Origin: Christensenellaceae bacterium
GTDB taxonomy: Bacteria; Bacillota; Clostridia; Christensenellales; Aristaeellaceae
NCBI GenBank assembly: GCA_017881705.1
Contig: JADGQP010000004.1
Span: 1 to 12,637 of the forward strand
DNA length: 12,637 bases
Direction: 5' to 3'
In this document: piece by piece, positions 1 through 6,765 of the stretch
How positions within the stretch are numbered: position 1 is the stretch's first letter
How the letters are laid out: the number at the start of each line of letters is the position of its first letter
Notes under the pieces: model-generated
What the model was told of the DNA's origin: nothing
Databases searched by the model: none
Seen by the model: only the letters and a program-made list of their open reading frames with translations
Position numbers and translations under genes: made by a program

Positions 1-216
1 GCTGGCGTACGGCGTGCTCCATACCAGCCGGCCGACGTTTGAGTTACTGGCGGCGTAGGAGCTGGCAATCATACGGCCGGTGTCGTCGCGCGCGTAACGG
101 TTGCAATCAGCCAGGACAAGGGTGGAAACGTCCGCGTAGCGCGCCTTGATACGGCATTTCATCCCGTTCAGCACGCCGTCAGGCTGCAGGGTGGTTTGGA
201 AGGTAGCCCGAAACAT
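1..216 (-). CDS. Phage minor capsid / neck protein (Minor_capsid_2-like), partial
   Basis: The first 72 codons of a gene that runs off the left edge. The start is the ATG at 216, with a GGAGG Shine-Dalgarno eight bases before it. The N-terminus reads MFRATFQTTL. It continues through a segment ADVSTLVLADCNRY and a later LVWSTPYAS; the order Asn-Arg-Tyr, then W-(N/S)-TPYA, is typical of the short Firmicutes phage minor capsid proteins (Pfam Minor_capsid_2) encoded after the head-tail adaptor. Such proteins are thought to act at the head-tail neck or in tail completion. It lies 19 bp after the previous gene's stop, so it belongs to the same operon. The family call rests on motif recall and position; the C-terminus is not visible. 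Confidence 0.7.
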   Translation of the reverse strand, partial: MFRATFQTTLQPDGVLNGMKCRIKARYADVSTLVLADCNRYARDDTGRMIASSYAASNSNVGRLVWSTPYAS

Positions 217-235
217 GGGGTTCACCTCCGTGGGG

Positions 236-568
236 TTATTCGCAAAGGTTCAGTTCCACATGGTGCAGCCGTCGCCCATCGCAGAGTTCTTCCACGGCCT
301 GTACGCGGTAGCGCACGCCGCTAAACACAACACGCTGGCCCGGCGCGAACGCAACGCCGCGAGGCTGGCTGTTGTGCGCGTCGTAGAGCAGCAGGGCGGA
401 CCGGCTGGGCTGCGTATCGTCATTGGTAAGCGTTTCCGAACTATCGGCCTCCACGCGCACGTTACGCAGCTGCGCAAGCATGGTCAGGGTTTCGCTGCCG
501 TTTTCATCCATAGTCGCCTGCGCGAGGGTCGCGGCGTGGATTAACAGGGCGCGCGGGATGGGGCGCAT
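236..568 (-). CDS. Phage minor capsid / head-tail adaptor protein (Minor_capsid_1-like)
   Basis: A 110-residue protein. The frame is open further upstream, but the ATG at 568 is chosen because AAAGGAGG sits seven bases before it and the protein then begins MRPIPRALLIHAATL, the characteristic opening of small Firmicutes phage minor capsid proteins (Pfam Minor_capsid_1). The C-terminal half (GQRVVFSGVRYRVQAVEEL, then HHVELNL) looks beta-rich, like SPP1 gp16-type head-closure proteins. It is flanked by another connector gene (upstream) and a second minor capsid gene (downstream), which fits a neck position between portal and tail. The exact biochemical role is inferred from synteny. No oddity is seen in the gene itself, but the gap before it holds a very stable hairpin. 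Confidence 0.75.
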   Translation of the reverse strand: MRPIPRALLIHAATLAQATMDENGSETLTMLAQLRNVRVEADSSETLTNDDTQPSRSALLLYDAHNSQPRGVAFAPGQRVVFSGVRYRVQAVEELCDGRRLHHVELNLCE

Positions 569-595
569 TTTGGCGCCTCCTTTCCATAACGGGGC

Positions 596-626
596 GCGAG
601 GCTCCGCGCTTTCGGCGGAGCCTCGC
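596..626 (-). other. Stable intercistronic hairpin, perfect 12-bp stem
   Basis: Arms GCGAGGCTCCGC (596-607) and GCGGAGCCTCGC (615-626) are perfectly complementary. The loop on the minus-strand transcript is CGAAAGC, so a C-G pair can close a GAAA (GNRA) tetraloop with one C left over. It lies in the 100-bp gap between two head-completion genes. Neither strand carries a U-tract after the stem, so it does not look like a classic terminator. An mRNA processing or stability element is an inference. Confidence 0.8.
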
Positions 627-668
627 AAAGGGAATGCAGAGATATGCAACGGGGCAGCGGAGACGAAA

Positions 669-1022
669 TCAGTCGCAACGCGCGTAACTCACCAGCAGGG
701 GCAACAGGGCCGCCGCCGCGGGGCAATGGGCGCTGCCGCCCACGCCACCCACGAAGCTGTACTTGCCCAGGCTCCCGCTTTGCTGCGGCGTCTCCATTAC
801 GCCCGCGACGCCGCCAGCGAGGCTCGTCGCCTGCGTTTGGTACACCAGGTACCGGGTCAGCGCGCGGGTGATCAGCGCGGGCAGCGCCGCTTCGTCTTTA
901 TCCGCGTAAAAGCAGAGGGTACGCGCGTCCAGCATACTTTGCGCAAGGGTCAGGCAGGCCGGAAAATCCTCCGGCGCGAGTTCGCCGGTAACGGCCAGGT
1001 ACGTTTCGGCGCTCAGGTTCAT
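669..1022 (-). CDS. Phage head-tail connector protein
   Basis: A 117-residue protein immediately downstream of the major capsid gene; the capsid TAA is followed by only four bases before this ATG. A GAAGG inside the capsid 3' end can serve as ribosome binding site, suggesting translational coupling. The N-terminal part (MNLSAETYLAVTG, then acidic EDF, followed by Ala/Leu helices and FYADKDEAALPALITRAL) is predicted helical. This fits the all-alpha head-tail connectors of the SPP1 gp15 / HK97 gp6 type that occupy this position. The Gly/Ala-rich C-terminus (SLAGGVAGVMETPQQ onward) is probably the flexible region contacting the portal. The assignment comes from position, size and helical character rather than a diagnostic motif. 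Confidence 0.65.
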   Translation of the reverse strand: MNLSAETYLAVTGELAPEDFPACLTLAQSMLDARTLCFYADKDEAALPALITRALTRYLVYQTQATSLAGGVAGVMETPQQSGSLGKYSFVGGVGGSAHCPAAAALLPLLVSYARCD

Positions 1023-1026
1023 GGCT

Positions 1027-2112
1027 TTACGCCTTCAGGTTCTGGGCGCTCAGCGTGATATAGCCCACGGATACCACCTTGTTATCCTTCAGGCCTGCCA
1101 CTTCCAGCACGTCTCCGGCTGCGGCGGCGATTTCGGTGGTGCCGCTTACCAGCGCCGTACCCGCGTAGGCGGTGCCGTAAGCGGCGCGCGCGGACGGGTT
1201 ACGGGTGTATTTATAAGCCGTGGCAGCGCTGGAATCGCTCAGGGTGAGCACGGTGGAGCCGCTCGCGGCGCCCGCGGCGGTGGCAAGGCTGATGAAATTG
1301 GGGGCGAATACGCAGCGCACGCCTTTCTGGCGCAGCACCTTGTGCGCGTATACCATGCGGCCCTGCACGGCGGACGCGCCGATATACTTGCCGCTGCCGT
1401 CCAGGCTTTGCAGGCGTACGGGTGCCTGCCAGGCGTTCACACGGGTGGCGAAACGCGGATGCCCGCAGATCATGGCGAGGTTGGGGGTATCGTCGTTAAA
1501 CTCGATCACGTTGAAGCCCGCGATTCGGCCAATGGCGCCGGATTGCTTCACCTCATCGCCCAGGCTGGAAGCCTGCGTAAACTCGGGGCTGCGCACCACC
1601 GCGGCAATCACGTCCGGCGTGCACAGGGCGTAGCGGCCCGCGGCGGGAAGGTTATCCTTGCTCATGCGGGTGCGCTGTTCCACAAGGATGCCGTAAACGG
1701 TGTCCTTGTCCACGGAGGGTACGCCTACCAGCGTGCCCGCGCCCAGCAGTTCGCTAGCGCCGTCCATATCCATGGCGCGGCCCAGGGAATAACCCGCGCT
1801 ATCCAGCCGCTCGGCCACAAGGCTGTCGGGTACGGCGGAAGCCTCGTAACCGTCGATAATCTCGTTTACGGCCTTGTCGCGGTTGATGGGCAGCGTGGTA
1901 TAGGCGGTGTTGCCCGTAATGGGCGCCAGTCCGGTGGCGCGGTCGTAATCGCTGGCGGCTACCTCGTCGTCGCGGGTGGGGATTTTTACCGCGCCCGCCG
2001 CGGGATCACCGTCGTAATCGTTGTTGAAAACCACGCCGTCTTTGAGCACCAGCTCGCTACGGAGCTTGGCCAGCACCAGGTCGCTGTAACGTTCCTGCAA
2101 TTCATGTGCCAT
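1027..2112 (-). CDS. Phage major capsid protein
   Basis: A 361-residue protein that directly follows the scaffold gene, with an AGGAGG site before the ATG. It should form the icosahedral shell. Residues 1-80 (MAHELQERYSDLVLAKLRSE; KIPTRDDEVAASDYDR; PINRDKAVNEIID) resemble the N-arm and E-loop region of HK97-fold coat proteins from SPP1-like phages. Residues 155-270 include the P-domain-like part (LCTPDVIAAVVRSPEFTQ) and the loop motif IAGFNVIEFND that is common in coat proteins. Residues from about 275 to the end are rich in Ala, Gly, Ser and Thr, with alternating beta-like patches, and look like an added C-terminal domain or decoration. No separate prohead protease is seen. The capsid role is secure from context; the exact family is inferred. 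Confidence 0.9.
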   Translation of the reverse strand: MAHELQERYSDLVLAKLRSELVLKDGVVFNNDYDGDPAAGAVKIPTRDDEVAASDYDRATGLAPITGNTAYTTLPINRDKAVNEIIDGYEASAVPDSLVAERLDSAGYSLGRAMDMDGASELLGAGTLVGVPSVDKDTVYGILVEQRTRMSKDNLPAAGRYALCTPDVIAAVVRSPEFTQASSLGDEVKQSGAIGRIAGFNVIEFNDDTPNLAMICGHPRFATRVNAWQAPVRLQSLDGSGKYIGASAVQGRMVYAHKVLRQKGVRCVFAPNFISLATAAGAASGSTVLTLSDSSAATAYKYTRNPSARAAYGTAYAGTALVSGTTEIAAAAGDVLEVAGLKDNKVVSVGYITLSAQNLKA

Positions 2113-2143
2113 AGCGTTTTCTTCCTCCTGTTATATTTTTGGG

Positions 2144-2764
2144 TCACTTGCGAAGTGCGGGGTTTTTGCGGTAGAAGGCTTCCTCCACGCCGCTTAGCGG
2201 CGGCGCGCCGCCCGCGGATACCCGCTGCGCCCAGGCGGCGCGCATGGGCGGGGCGAATAGGTAGCCTTTGCGCTGCTTCAGGCTTTCCAGCGCCTCCCGA
2301 ACGCCCGATACTTCGCCGTTGTCCGCCACTGTGAGCGTTTCGGGGTCGATCAGCTGCAGCGCGACTTCCGTGTCCACCAGCCCCATTTCCGCGCCTACAG
2401 CTTTCACCTCGGCCATTTTCAGTTTCAGGGCGGCAGCCGCGGCGGCTTCGTCCATGCGCTGCTGAAACTCCGGCGGCAGTTCGGTCGCCTTCTCGGCGCG
2501 CGCCTGGTTCAGCAGCTCCGTAAGCGTTTCTTCCGGTACGCCGTTTTGCTCGGCCATGGAACGCACCACGCTGCTTTGGGCACGGCGCGTGCGGTCTTCC
2601 ACGGCCTTGAGCAGCGTGCCCTTTAAGGCTTCGGAAGCGGCGGCGTCCTCGGTTTGCGTGGGTTCGGCGGTGGTTTGCGTGTCGGTGTCTTTTTCGGGTG
2701 CGGCGGCGGGGCTGTCGCCCGGGCCACGCACGGGCAAACAGGTTTGCGTCAGGGTTTGAACCAT
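2144..2764 (-). CDS. Phage capsid scaffolding protein (Gp20-like)
   Basis: A 206-residue protein with GGAGG eight bases before its ATG. Residues 12-45 are low-complexity, rich in Pro, Thr, Asp and Glu, and probably disordered. Residues 50-125 are highly charged and Ala-rich (MDEAAAAAALKLKMAEVKA) and should form a coiled coil. Residues 129-170 carry the signature of phage minor structural GP20 / scaffold proteins: a VDTEVALQLID segment, a short DNGEVSG turn, then a LESLKQRKGYLF helix. Scaffolds guide shell assembly from the portal and leave the mature head. The position directly before the major capsid gene fits. The gene opens a second transcription segment after the terminator-like hairpin at 2888-2918. 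Confidence 0.85.
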   Translation of the reverse strand: MVQTLTQTCLPVRGPGDSPAAAPEKDTDTQTTAEPTQTEDAAASEALKGTLLKAVEDRTRRAQSSVVRSMAEQNGVPEETLTELLNQARAEKATELPPEFQQRMDEAAAAAALKLKMAEVKAVGAEMGLVDTEVALQLIDPETLTVADNGEVSGVREALESLKQRKGYLFAPPMRAAWAQRVSAGGAPPLSGVEEAFYRKNPALRK

Positions 2765-2887
2765 CTGGTTTACCTCCGTTTAACGCCCGTCGGCGATAGA
2801 TTCCGTTTTTGAACCTCTTACGTGGCTTACGCGGCGGCGTGGGATCGCTGGGAAAGCCGCGTCGGGCCGTCGCCCGTTACGGGGTTG

Positions 2888-2918
2888 AAAAACGCCGCGA
2901 TACGGGATATCGCAGCGT
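2888..2918 (-). terminator. Intrinsic terminator between portal and scaffold genes
   Basis: On the minus strand, an 11-bp stem (arms 2908-2918 and 2892-2902, one G-U wobble) with a five-base loop is followed directly by TTTTT (2888-2892). It lies 24 bp after the portal stop. The plus strand has a similar T-run (GTTTT, 2919-2923), so it could act in both directions. I see no convincing promoter in the 125 bp between it and the scaffold start; partial readthrough is the simplest way to express the scaffold and capsid genes. Confidence 0.65.
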
Positions 2919-2941
2919 GTTTTCCAGGGTTGTTGGGGCGC

Positions 2942-4360
2942 TCAGTCGCCCAGGAACGACGCGTCCGTGCAGGGGCTTTCAGCGGACGCGGCTTCGGGCT
3001 CGGTGGGATAGGGCGCGCCCTGGCTTTCCGCCTCGATCTCCATCAGCTGCTTTTGCGCGTCGGCTTCCGAGCAGCGTGCAAGTTCCATAATCGCGCGCTT
3101 TTTGCTTTTCAGCCCACCCGCGACCAGCCGAAGGGCGCGATCCGCGGCGGCGTTGACGTCCTCAATCACGGAATCGTCAAACGACACGGTGGCTTTCACC
3201 TCCGCGGGCCCGCCCGTGAGCCAGCTGAGCGCGTTCACCATGCCGCACAGCGCGCGTTCCAGCGGCTTTTCGTTGCGCTTCAGGCTTTGGAACAGATCGC
3301 TCTGCTCGCTGATTACCTCGGTGGCCGTGCGCGCGACCGCACCGTCGAAACGGTAGCGCCCCGTGCCCAGGCCGCACTTTTTGGACAGCAGATCCATCAT
3401 GCGCTGCAGGCCCGTTTCATGCTCGGCGGCCCGAAGCGACATATCCAGCGGTTTAAGCTCGTCCGCGCCGTCCTGGCTTTGCTGGTAAACGTAGATCAGC
3501 ACGTCGCTTGGGTCGAAAATCGGCTGAATGGCCCCGTCCTTCTGCATTTCGATGCTGGCCAGCGATTGGGGCACCATCACACGCTTTTTGCCCAGCACGA
3601 ACTCGTTTACGTAACTGTCAAACACCAGGTCGGCAGCCTTGAGCTGGTCAATCGCCATGCCGAACACGCTCATGCCCATAGGCGAGTCGGGTTCGACAGC
3701 GTTGACCATGTTGGGCCGAAGAATTTGAAACAGCGGCACCGGCGAGGGTTGGGTAACCGGCAGCACGCCCTCCGGTGGTGGAAGCTCCGTCCCTTCGTCA
3801 TTGAGCCAGACATTGCGAATTACATACCCTTGCACGTCGCGGGCGTGTATTTGCACGTAATACCCTTCCGCGGCGCCTTTGCCCATACCCAGCACGCGGC
3901 GGCTGCCGAAAGCGCACTCGGTAATGTGGTCGCCTTCCCAACTTAAGGGGAAAATCAGATCGCCGCGGATATAATCGATGGTCGGCAGGCCTTGCGCGTC
4001 CGGAAACTCCACCAGCGCGCCGGTGCCAAGCGCCATGGTCCATTCCACAAGGCGGTTGGCGCGTTCCATAAACGCGTTGCGGGTCAGGATGTCGCCAAGC
4101 TCCGGAAAACCGTCGGCGTGAATCTGCACCTTTTCGTTAAGCAGCAGGGTGGCGAAATCCTCGCAAACGGTTTTAGCCATGCCCAGGTGGTAGCGGGTAA
4201 GCGTGCGGCGCGATGTGCCCACACGCACGGCATAATCGTGAAAGTCGCTCACGTATCCGCGGTACCAGGCCAGATATTCGCGGATATGCGCCGTGTACGA
4301 CGCGGCGGGCGTTTGGTAGCCCATACGTTCCAGATACCGGAGGATGATTCCGTTGTCCAT
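2942..4360 (-). CDS. Phage portal protein (SPP1 Gp6-like)
   Basis: A 472-residue protein, with AAAGGAGG six bases before the ATG. It should form the dodecameric ring at one vertex through which DNA enters and leaves. The N-terminus (residues 1-80) holds the typical portal opening of this family: REYLAWYRGYVSDFHDY, then RRTLTRYHLGMAKTVCEDFA and LLLNEKVQI. The middle is beta-rich (GALVEFPDAQGLPTIDYI; DLIFPLSWEGDHITECAFG). The C-terminal third has the conserved stem/crown helix region with ATEVISEQSDLFQSLKRNE. The length matches SPP1-type portals. It stands between large terminase and scaffold. The minor head protein (SPP1 gp7-like) that often follows is missing here. Confidence 0.92.
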   Translation of the reverse strand: MDNGIILRYLERMGYQTPAASYTAHIREYLAWYRGYVSDFHDYAVRVGTSRRTLTRYHLGMAKTVCEDFATLLLNEKVQIHADGFPELGDILTRNAFMERANRLVEWTMALGTGALVEFPDAQGLPTIDYIRGDLIFPLSWEGDHITECAFGSRRVLGMGKGAAEGYYVQIHARDVQGYVIRNVWLNDEGTELPPPEGVLPVTQPSPVPLFQILRPNMVNAVEPDSPMGMSVFGMAIDQLKAADLVFDSYVNEFVLGKKRVMVPQSLASIEMQKDGAIQPIFDPSDVLIYVYQQSQDGADELKPLDMSLRAAEHETGLQRMMDLLSKKCGLGTGRYRFDGAVARTATEVISEQSDLFQSLKRNEKPLERALCGMVNALSWLTGGPAEVKATVSFDDSVIEDVNAAADRALRLVAGGLKSKKRAIMELARCSEADAQKQLMEIEAESQGAPYPTEPEAASAESPCTDASFLGD

Positions 4361-4419
4361 CGTATGCCTCCTTTGTTTTTTACCGCAGGGAAGGATTCAC
4401 TCGCGGCGGCGGGAGCTTC

Positions 4420-5649
4420 CTATACCATTGCCGACATTTCTTCCATGTACGGCTCAAAGGAATATTCCAGCGCGTCCAGGCTGTCGATATTGGTGGTACC
4501 GTCGTCCAGGCGCACGTCCTGCGTGGGGTGGCGTGCGTCCCACAGGGCGGTCGTCAGCGCCTCGCGCGTATGCGGGCAGGCGCCAAGGAGCCGGTAGCGC
4601 CCGCCTGCCATCATGCGGCATAAGAAGCGGATGCGGTCGTTGATCCGCCCTTTGCGCGCGCGGCGAACCTCCATAGGCAGCCGTTCCCGCAGACATACGG
4701 CGCGCAGGCCCTGAATCAGCGTGGGTTCGGCGCTGTCGCAATACGCGGTATGCGCGCCAAAACGCACCGCGCAATCGCGCGCGAAATCCGCAAACGCGGT
4801 TTCCAGTCGCTCGGGGGTGATCTCGCCCTTGTGGTACCACTCGCACAGGGTAATCATGCCGGAAAACCCGCGCGTAAAGCCTGTGCAACAAAACGCGTGG
4901 CCGCTGCCGTTGCCTCCGAAATCCACGCCCAGGGTCGCCGTGCACAGCGGGTGGGCGGGCAGCTCGGTCGCGTCCATGGCAAAGCGCCCGGGATCGTCCG
5001 CAAACAGGCGGTACACCGCGCCCTCCGCCGCCACCCACAGCCCGCGGATGTAACGGTCGTAATACACGGTACCGGCGTAATCCCTTTTCATGCGCTCCAC
5101 CACCTGCGGGGGATTGAAAGGGTTGTCGTCGATGGTGTAGGCCTGTTGGTACAGCGATTCCCCACCCTGATCCAGAAAACGCTTGAACCAGTGCGTAGGC
5201 CCAGCGGGGTTGCACGTGCCGTCGAAACGGCTGTATGCCTTGTCCAGCCTGCTCTTGAGCATTTCGAACATGTCGGGGTGCCAGGTGGTGACTTCGTCGC
5301 CGTAGCAATACTTGACGCTGCAGCCGCGCAGACGGTTTACCTGACGAACGCTATCCGCGCCCAGGCAATGGCAGGGCTGGCCGAACAGCACAGCCACGCC
5401 GTCGCCGTGAATATCCCCCACAAGCGACTGGCCGTAAATTGTCTGCATCGGCTCAAGCAGGTTGCGGGCAATCGTGCCCCGCGTGCTGCCCAAAATCACG
5501 TTGAGCCCCTCGCATCCGCGCCCGCTTAACAATCGCCCGGGTAAAAGGAAGTAATCCCCGTAGGTCTTGCCGGAGCGTGTGGCGCCGGTTTTCACGTTCC
5601 ATACCCGGGTGGCGCTGCGGCGATATTCGCGCTGCTTTTCGCTTAACAT
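4420..5649 (-). CDS. terL: Phage terminase large subunit (ATPase and nuclease)
   Basis: A 409-residue packaging motor of the PBSX XtmB / Terminase_3 type. The ATPase half shows a Walker A motif GATRSGKT (residues 22-29), Walker B with the catalytic acid YCYGDE (114-119) and the coupling motif TCNPAG (145-150). The nuclease half has the expected RNase H-like acidic residues: D243 in LGVDFGG, D305 in AYCDS and D392 in DSLDALEY. All key residues appear present, so the enzyme looks intact. It would bind the portal, translocate DNA and cut the concatemer. The ATG is seven bases after the small-subunit stop, and its AGGGAGGAG ribosome site overlaps the end of that gene, so the pair is likely coupled. 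Confidence 0.95.
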   Translation of the reverse strand: MLSEKQREYRRSATRVWNVKTGATRSGKTYGDYFLLPGRLLSGRGCEGLNVILGSTRGTIARNLLEPMQTIYGQSLVGDIHGDGVAVLFGQPCHCLGADSVRQVNRLRGCSVKYCYGDEVTTWHPDMFEMLKSRLDKAYSRFDGTCNPAGPTHWFKRFLDQGGESLYQQAYTIDDNPFNPPQVVERMKRDYAGTVYYDRYIRGLWVAAEGAVYRLFADDPGRFAMDATELPAHPLCTATLGVDFGGNGSGHAFCCTGFTRGFSGMITLCEWYHKGEITPERLETAFADFARDCAVRFGAHTAYCDSAEPTLIQGLRAVCLRERLPMEVRRARKGRINDRIRFLCRMMAGGRYRLLGACPHTREALTTALWDARHPTQDVRLDDGTTNIDSLDALEYSFEPYMEEMSAMV

Positions 5650-5655
5650 CGGTAA

Positions 5656-6219
5656 TCAGGGCTCCTCCCTTGCGGCTTCTTCATCCAGCTTACGCATCAG
5701 TTCCGCCACCAGTTCCGTGCCGCGCCCGTCGCCCTGGTCGGCCTGCGTGATTTCGCGCAGGGTTTTCAGTGCCGCGCTCAAGCGTTGGAGGCTGGCGCTG
5801 TTCACGGGCGCGTCCACTACTTCCAGCAGCACGTTCTCCTCCACTGTTTCTTCCACGGGTTTGCCCTTGCCCAGCGGGTCGTCGTAGATCATTTCCCGCC
5901 TTTTGCGCTTATGCAGCAGCACCTGTTTGTCCAGTTGCCCTGTCGCACGTTCCAGCTGAATGGTCAGTCTGTCGCGGATGGTTTTCAGCTGCTCCAGCCT
6001 CTGAGCGTCGGTGAGGAGCGCCGCATTCATCGGCGGATTCTCCTGCGTTACGGATGCGATGGCGATCAACCTTTGCGCCTTTTTCAGCGCCGTCCAGCCT
6101 TCCAGCGCGGCCCGTCTGCGAAGCTCGGCGCGTTTCACGCCATGCCGTTCCGCCAGCCGGTCAAGGCCGATCCCGGTTTGCAGATACTCGGTTTGAAGCG
6201 CTTGCCAGTCGATGTTCAC
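5656..6219 (-). CDS. terS: Phage terminase small subunit
   Basis: A 187-residue protein. The start is a GTG at 6219; GAAGG six bases upstream is the best ribosome site, and no better internal start precedes the DNA-binding domain. Residues 10-45 (TGIGLDRLAERHGVKRAEL, then RRRAALEGW) form a helix-turn-helix suited to recognising the packaging site. Residues 70-120 are charged and helical (LEQLKTIRDRL onward), predicted to drive oligomer assembly. A C-terminal helical tail ending EEAAREEP probably contacts the large subunit. It is the first gene of the visible phage operon. A long palindromic element lies 17 bp upstream and separates it from any phage promoter further right. Confidence 0.88.
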   Translation of the reverse strand: MNIDWQALQTEYLQTGIGLDRLAERHGVKRAELRRRAALEGWTALKKAQRLIAIASVTQENPPMNAALLTDAQRLEQLKTIRDRLTIQLERATGQLDKQVLLHKRKRREMIYDDPLGKGKPVEETVEENVLLEVVDAPVNSASLQRLSAALKTLREITQADQGDGRGTELVAELMRKLDEEAAREEP

Positions 6220-6236
6220 ACGCTCCCTTCAACTTA

Positions 6237-6393
6237 TACTATTTCAAATTCTTAATGCTTCATAGCTCGCGAGGGATTTTGTTTTCTGACGAGGAGCGGA
6301 GTCGAAGGCGTAGCGGGGCTACGGCAAGACTTCGCGACGAAGCCAGAGAGCAAAATCACCGTGAGATGGAAGCGTTAAGGTTTTGAAATAGTA
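6237..6393. repeat. 157-bp palindromic element with terminal inverted repeats (MITE/REP-like)
   Basis: The ends TACTATTTCAAA (6237-6248) and TTTGAAATAGTA (6382-6393) are perfect 12-bp inverted repeats, both flanked by TTA (6234-6236, 6394-6396), a possible 3-bp target duplication. The whole element is an imperfect palindrome centred on CGTAGC-GGG-GCTACG (6309-6323). Inner blocks also pair: TTAATGCTTC with GAAGCGTTAA (one mismatch) and GATTTTG with CAAAATC, and the two 40-base inner arms have equal length. It encodes no protein. The form suits a non-autonomous transposable element or a bacterial interspersed palindromic repeat; I cannot check the copy number. Confidence 0.8.
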
Positions 6394-6765
6394 TTACGGC
6401 AGCCTATGGAAAGACGGCGACTGTAAAAACCGCGCCGCCTTTCTGAAACGGTGGATGGAAACGGGGCGCGCGGGGGTGTGCGCGCGCCCGGGGGCAGGGG
6501 GGAAAGATCCGGCATAGGGCGGGTTCGGGTGAGGCCGGTTGATTTGGGTGTACGGCGTAAAGGTGCCGTATTCCGATGCTGGCGCAATAGGCGCCGTGAG
6601 CCTACCGCGAATCCCTTGCCGTTTGCGGAAGTCCCTGCCCGCATTTCCATGCTGTCAGTATACCTCGTCAACAGGTCCGTTTTCGTCCGGCGTATGCGGG
6701 GCGGCGAAACTTGCTTCTGCACGCGAAAAAACCCGTGAAAAACAAAGGCTTTTCGTCCGGCGCGG
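6394..6765. other. Non-coding junction between phage and host genes
   Basis: About 370 bp with no supported gene. It holds a hairpin at 6409-6443 (11-bp stem GAAAGACGGCG/CGCCGCCTTTC with one mismatch on this strand, read as a G-U wobble on the other). A second hairpin at 6464-6489 has a perfect 9-bp GC-only stem, followed by G-runs up to 6502. Two copies of TTTTCGTCCGGCG occur at 6680-6692 and 6750-6762. Open frames on both strands lack good starts and ribosome sites. It may be a decayed phage end or part of the long rpiB upstream region. Confidence 0.6.
6464..6502 (+). repeat. GC-only hairpin followed by G-runs (possible G-quadruplex)
   Basis: GGGCGCGCG (6464-6472) pairs perfectly with CGCGCGCCC (6481-6489) around the loop GGGGTGTG. 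The segment then continues with GGGGG, CA and GGGGGG. Four G-runs of at least four bases lie within 40 bp, enough for a G-quadruplex on the plus strand. The function is unknown. Confidence 0.55.

Noticed and set aside
1021..2334. Plus-strand 437-codon open frame opposite the capsid gene.
   Set aside because: It is the antisense shadow of the capsid and scaffold genes; the composition is Gly/Ala/Arg/His-rich with no recognisable domain, while the minus strand carries good ribosome sites and phage families.
2822..3946. Plus-strand 374-codon open frame opposite the portal gene.
   Set aside because: It is an antisense shadow of a confidently identified portal gene; no ribosome site or family resemblance.
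6236..6394. Possible phage attachment site made by the 12-13-bp repeats.
   Set aside because: The repeats are inverted, not direct, so they fit an inserted palindromic element rather than attL/attR.
6392..6517. Plus-strand 41-codon open frame (YYGSLWKDGDCKNRAAF...) beginning at the end of the palindromic element.
   Set aside because: It has no start codon near its 5' end and no ribosome site, it overlaps two strong hairpins, and its later part is low-complexity Gly/Ala/Arg from the G-runs. The first 25 residues look protein-like, so a gene remnant cannot be excluded.
6641..6700. Minus-strand TATACT box before an ATG at 6650 as a promoter and gene start.
   Set aside because: No -35 at the right distance, no ribosome site, and the frame that follows is not protein-like for long.
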